A stretch of 7,498 nt of DNA from CAYYWV01 sp964475385 (lineage in GTDB: Bacteria; Pseudomonadota; Alphaproteobacteria; JAAXGF01), in assembly GCA_964475385.1 (NCBI GenBank), contig CAYYWV010000113.1:1-7498 (forward strand), written 5' to 3'. Made by a program: the position numbers and the translations under genes. Shown here piece after piece: positions 5,656-7,498 of this stretch. The notes under the pieces are model-generated. The model made no database searches, was not told where the DNA came from, and worked only from the letters and a program-made list of their open reading frames with translations. Position 1 is the first letter of the stretch. Each line of letters starts with the position of its first letter.

Positions 5656-5692
5656 CTGTCCGAACCCGATGGAATTGATCGCAGCCGGACAG
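5656..5692. terminator. Hairpin downstream of the phosphofructokinase gene
   Basis: CTGTCCG (5656-5662) pairs with CGGACAG (5686-5692), and inside it CGAT (5667-5670) pairs with ATCG (5678-5681). It lies about 65 bp past the pfk stop codon, in the right place to end or protect that transcript, but has no T tract in either direction. Read as a possible 3'-end structure. Confidence 0.3.
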
Positions 5693-5756
5693 GGATCTGG
5701 CGCGAGCCGGGCGCGTCGAAATCGGCCGGTCTCGATGCGCTTGACGGCGTCTTGCG

Positions 5757-6815
5757 CTATCGCGCGCGCGGCAGGGTCGACAGCATCCAGGCGAGGTCGA
5801 AGCCGGCGTTATCGAATGCGCGCCGCTTGCCCGCGACCTCGGCGAGCGGGATCGTCTCCATGCGGTTGTCGCTCAGGCTGACCATCACCCCGGTCACGCC
5901 CTCGTCGAACAGCTCGACCGCGCGCGCGCCGTAGCGCAGCGAGAGAATGCGGTCGAAAGCGGTCGGCGTACCGCCGCGCTGGATGTGGCCGAGGATCGTG
6001 GTCCGCGAATCGACGCCCGCCGCCATCAGCTCCCGCGAGAGCTGGACCGAGACGCCGCCGAGCTTTTCGTAGCCTTGCGCCGTGTACTCGCCGCGCACCA
6101 ACGGCACGCCGTCGTCGCGCAGGATCAACGCGCCTTCGGCGACGACGAGGATCGCGTACTCGCGCCCTCGCGCCTTGAGCCCCTTGGCCCAGGCGATCAC
6201 GTCGGCGAGCGCGACCGGGTGCTCGGGCGTCAGCACGAGGTCGGCCTCGCCCGCGACCCCCGCATAGGCCGCGATCCAGCCGGCGTAACGGCCCATGACC
6301 TCGACGATCAGCACGCGGCCGTGGGCGGCGGCGGTGGTGTGCAGGCGGTCGATCGCGTCGCAAGCGGTCTGGACCGCGGTCTCGAAGCCGAAGGTGCGGT
6401 CGGTGCCGTAGATGTCGTTGTCGATGGTCTTGGGCACGCCGACAACCGCCATGCCCATCTTGTGGAAACCGTAGGTCGTGGTCAGGGTGCCGTCGCCGCC
6501 GATCGCGATCAGGCCGTCGAGCCCGAGCTCGTTGTAGCCTTCGAGAATCTGGTCCTCGGCGCCTTCGTCGAAGGGGTTGAAGCGCCGGGTGCGCAGCTCG
6601 GTCCCGCCGCGCGGCAGCCAGCGGTGCGTCGTCTTCCGGTCGAGCGGCACTATGTCGCGGTCGCGCAGGCCCAGCCAGGAGCGGCGGATGCCGATGATCC
6701 GGTGGCCAAGGGCCTCGGCGCGGAGCACGCAGCCCTGGACCACCGCGTTGATGCCGGGGGCGTCGCCGCCGCCGGTCAGAACGCCGATGCGTTTGGCTGT
6801 CGAGGTGCTGGTCAC
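5757..6815 (-). CDS. pfkA: 6-phosphofructokinase with mixed ATP/PPi residue signature
   Basis: A complete 352-residue PfkA-family enzyme that phosphorylates fructose 6-phosphate to the 1,6-bisphosphate in cytosolic glycolysis. Motifs in order: GGGDAPGIN (15-23, phosphoryl-donor loop), GGDGT (106-110), PKTIDND (128-134) with the catalytic base D132, MGR (174-176), GHIQRGG (276-282, substrate binding). At the two donor-selecting positions it has G109, as in ATP enzymes (E. coli Gly104), but K129, as in PPi enzymes (E. coli Gly124). This pair is known from the 'group III' enzymes of actinomycetes and others, among which both ATP- and PPi-users occur, so the donor cannot be settled by sequence. 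The start is GTG (6813-6815), eight residues before the first strand RIGVLTGGG, as usual in the family; no strong Shine-Dalgarno is visible. The gene stands alone with its own promoter. Reversible PPi-dependent action would suit a bacterium lacking classical Pfk. Confidence 0.95.
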   Translation of the reverse strand: MTSTSTAKRIGVLTGGGDAPGINAVVQGCVLRAEALGHRIIGIRRSWLGLRDRDIVPLDRKTTHRWLPRGGTELRTRRFNPFDEGAEDQILEGYNELGLDGLIAIGGDGTLTTTYGFHKMGMAVVGVPKTIDNDIYGTDRTFGFETAVQTACDAIDRLHTTAAAHGRVLIVEVMGRYAGWIAAYAGVAGEADLVLTPEHPVALADVIAWAKGLKARGREYAILVVAEGALILRDDGVPLVRGEYTAQGYEKLGGVSVQLSRELMAAGVDSRTTILGHIQRGGTPTAFDRILSLRYGARAVELFDEGVTGVMVSLSDNRMETIPLAEVAGKRRAFDNAGFDLAWMLSTLPRAR

Positions 6816-6875
6816 GGGCTGCGACGCATCCGAAAGAGGCGAGTGACGCGGGCGGGCATGCGCGCGCGTCGCGGG

Positions 6876-6903
6876 ATTGTCGCCGATCCAGCCGCCTTGT
6901 CAA
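6876..6903 (-). promoter_or_regulatory. Sigma70-type promoter of the phosphofructokinase gene
   Basis: On the minus strand a perfect TTGACA (6898-6903) is followed after 16 bp by GACAAT (6876-6881), four of six matches. The predicted start near 6869 gives a leader of about 55 nt. It is the best promoter match in the window and lies just beyond the hairpin that closes the upstream gene. Confidence 0.65.
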
Positions 6904-6916
6904 TCGGCGCGGCGCG

Positions 6917-6972
6917 CCCGCTTCGCTCCCGTCCGCCTAAGACGATGGACGTCGTTCCGGACGCGAAGCGGG
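6917..6972 (-). terminator. Long hairpin ending the Sel1-protein transcript
   Basis: CCCGCTTCGC (6917-6926) is the exact reverse complement of 6963-6972; after a four-base bulge GTCCG (6931-6935) pairs with CGGAC (6958-6962), and ACGA (6942-6945) with TCGT (6952-6955). The stem starts four bases after the stop codon of the Sel1-repeat gene and ends before the pfk promoter, so it probably terminates or stabilises that transcript. There is no T tract. Confidence 0.5.
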
Positions 6973-6976
6973 GGCG

Positions 6977-7354
6977 CTACTCGCCCGCGCGCCAAGCGGC
7001 GACGAGACGCCGGGCGGCGGCGAGCTCGTCCGCGCTCATGCGTCGGGCGACGCCGTCGCGGCCGGCGCGCGCGGCGCGGTTTCCTTTCTCGGCGGCGAGG
7101 CTGAACCAGAGATAGGCGCGCTGCGGGTCGCGCGGCGCGCCCTTGCCCGCGAAGTACATGACGCCGAGCCAGTACTGGGCCCGGTTGTCGCCGGCCCGGG
7201 CGAGCGCTTCGAAGCCTTCGCGCGCGGTCCGGTAATCGCCTTCCGCATAGGCCTCGACGGCGGTCTCGAAGGTCGACCAGTAATCGGCCGCGGCCGATCC
7301 CGCAAGGGCGAAGAGCGCCAACCCTGCGAGCAATCCTCTGAAAGAGCCGTTCAT
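6977..7354 (-). CDS. Small secreted Sel1-repeat protein
   Basis: A 125-residue protein from the ATG at 7352-7354. Residues 1-23 are a signal peptide (NGSFRG, hydrophobic core LLAGLALFALAG, cleavage at SAAA-D). The mature part is helical repeats of the Sel1/TPR kind: a first helix pair (about 25-55, AVEAYAEGDYRTAREGFEALARAG), then a canonical Sel1 repeat AQYWLGVMYFAGKGAPRDPQRAYLWFSLAAEKGN (about 59-92), then a capping helix pair rich in Ala and Arg. Sel1 proteins act as protein-binding scaffolds; in the periplasm they are often tied to exopolysaccharide, secretion or envelope control, but nothing here names a partner. An in-frame upstream ATG (about 7451) would add 33 basic residues and bury the signal peptide, so it is rejected. 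The Shine-Dalgarno is poor. Transcribed toward pfk but separated from it by a long hairpin and the pfk promoter. Confidence 0.85.
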   Translation of the reverse strand: MNGSFRGLLAGLALFALAGSAAADYWSTFETAVEAYAEGDYRTAREGFEALARAGDNRAQYWLGVMYFAGKGAPRDPQRAYLWFSLAAEKGNRAARAGRDGVARRMSADELAAARRLVAAWRAGE

Positions 7355-7375
7355 CGCCAATACCCGATAACTCCG

Positions 7376-7421
7376 GACGCCTTGACTCTGAAAGGCCAAG
7401 CTAACGCAAGCGCAAGGCGTC
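7376..7421. repeat. 9-bp inverted repeat upstream of the Sel1 gene
   Basis: GACGCCTTG (7376-7384) is the exact reverse complement of 7413-7421, with 28 bp between the arms. It lies 22 bp upstream of the Sel1-protein start, where an operator or leader hairpin could sit. No convincing promoter boxes are seen nearby. Confidence 0.5.
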
Positions 7422-7478
7422 GGCCAGCGGCGCGCGCGCCTGCGCACGCGCATGTGAGAAGCCGTGAGGGAGCCCGCC

Positions 7479-7498
7479 GTGCGCGTCCCGGGCTTCGG
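7479..7498 (+). CDS. Possible start of a divergent gene cut by the window edge
   Basis: AGGGAG (7467-7472) stands six bases before GTG (7479-7481), which opens a frame to the window end reading M-R-V-P-G-F. The Shine-Dalgarno and spacing are good, and a gene divergent from the Sel1 gene would fit, but 20 bases cannot prove coding. Confidence 0.25.

Noticed and set aside
5139..5678. Plus-strand open frame of 179 codons in the same island
   Set aside because: Its start lies at the end of a perfect hairpin without a ribosome binding site, and the protein is Arg/Pro-rich without pattern.
5985..7115. Plus-strand open frame of 376 codons opposite pfk and the Sel1 gene
   Set aside because: Antisense shadow of the phosphofructokinase, whose motifs are complete.
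7382..7410. TTGACT on the plus strand as promoter of the possible right-edge gene
   Set aside because: No acceptable -10 box at 16-18 bp; the hexamer is part of the inverted repeat.

Overview
This is a 7.5-kb window of very GC-rich chromosomal DNA, most consistent with an alphaproteobacterium. The base composition, the protein families and the style of the coding sequences suggest this, but no marker gene fixes the taxon. Eight protein genes are supported, two of them cut by or inferred near a window edge. All but one of the confident genes lie on the minus strand.

Left part (1-1542, minus strand). A compact metal-response operon reads from right to left: a MerR-family regulator, an outer-membrane beta-barrel protein whose start overlaps the regulator's stop in ATGA, and a secreted heavy-metal-associated (HMA) protein cut by the left edge. 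The regulator keeps the three cysteines of the Hg(II)-sensing MerR proteins at the classical spacing. In front of it is a perfect 20-bp palindrome directly after a TTGACT -35 box, the layout of a mer promoter. The set looks like a mercury- or soft-metal-responsive envelope operon with an outer-membrane protein in second position.

Middle part (1597-4755). A cytosolic calcineurin-like metallophosphoesterase of the YaeI/YkuE type is divergent from a YdfG-like short-chain dehydrogenase, which has its own sigma70-like promoter. The dehydrogenase converges, with only 7 bp between stop codons, on a GT4 glycosyltransferase that resembles the exopolysaccharide (EpsH/PEP-CTERM-associated) sugar transferases.

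Non-coding island (about 4756-5756). About 1 kb holds no credible gene. On the plus strand it contains an extended -10 promoter, then about 300 nt dense in perfect hairpins (including a 13-bp stem enclosing two smaller hairpins), then a hairpin followed by T tracts. I read this as a candidate structured non-coding RNA that I cannot assign to a known class. Further right is a sharply AT-rich patch (about 34% G+C by hand count over 5521-5630) with one perfect DnaA box and two near matches.

Right part (5757-7498). A 6-phosphofructokinase with a mixed ATP/PPi residue signature has a good promoter with a perfect TTGACA box. A long hairpin separates it from a small secreted Sel1-repeat protein upstream. 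The last 20 bases may be the start of a divergent gene.

The strongest candidates for something undescribed are the structured RNA at about 4957-5259 and the regulator/outer-membrane-protein/HMA operon.
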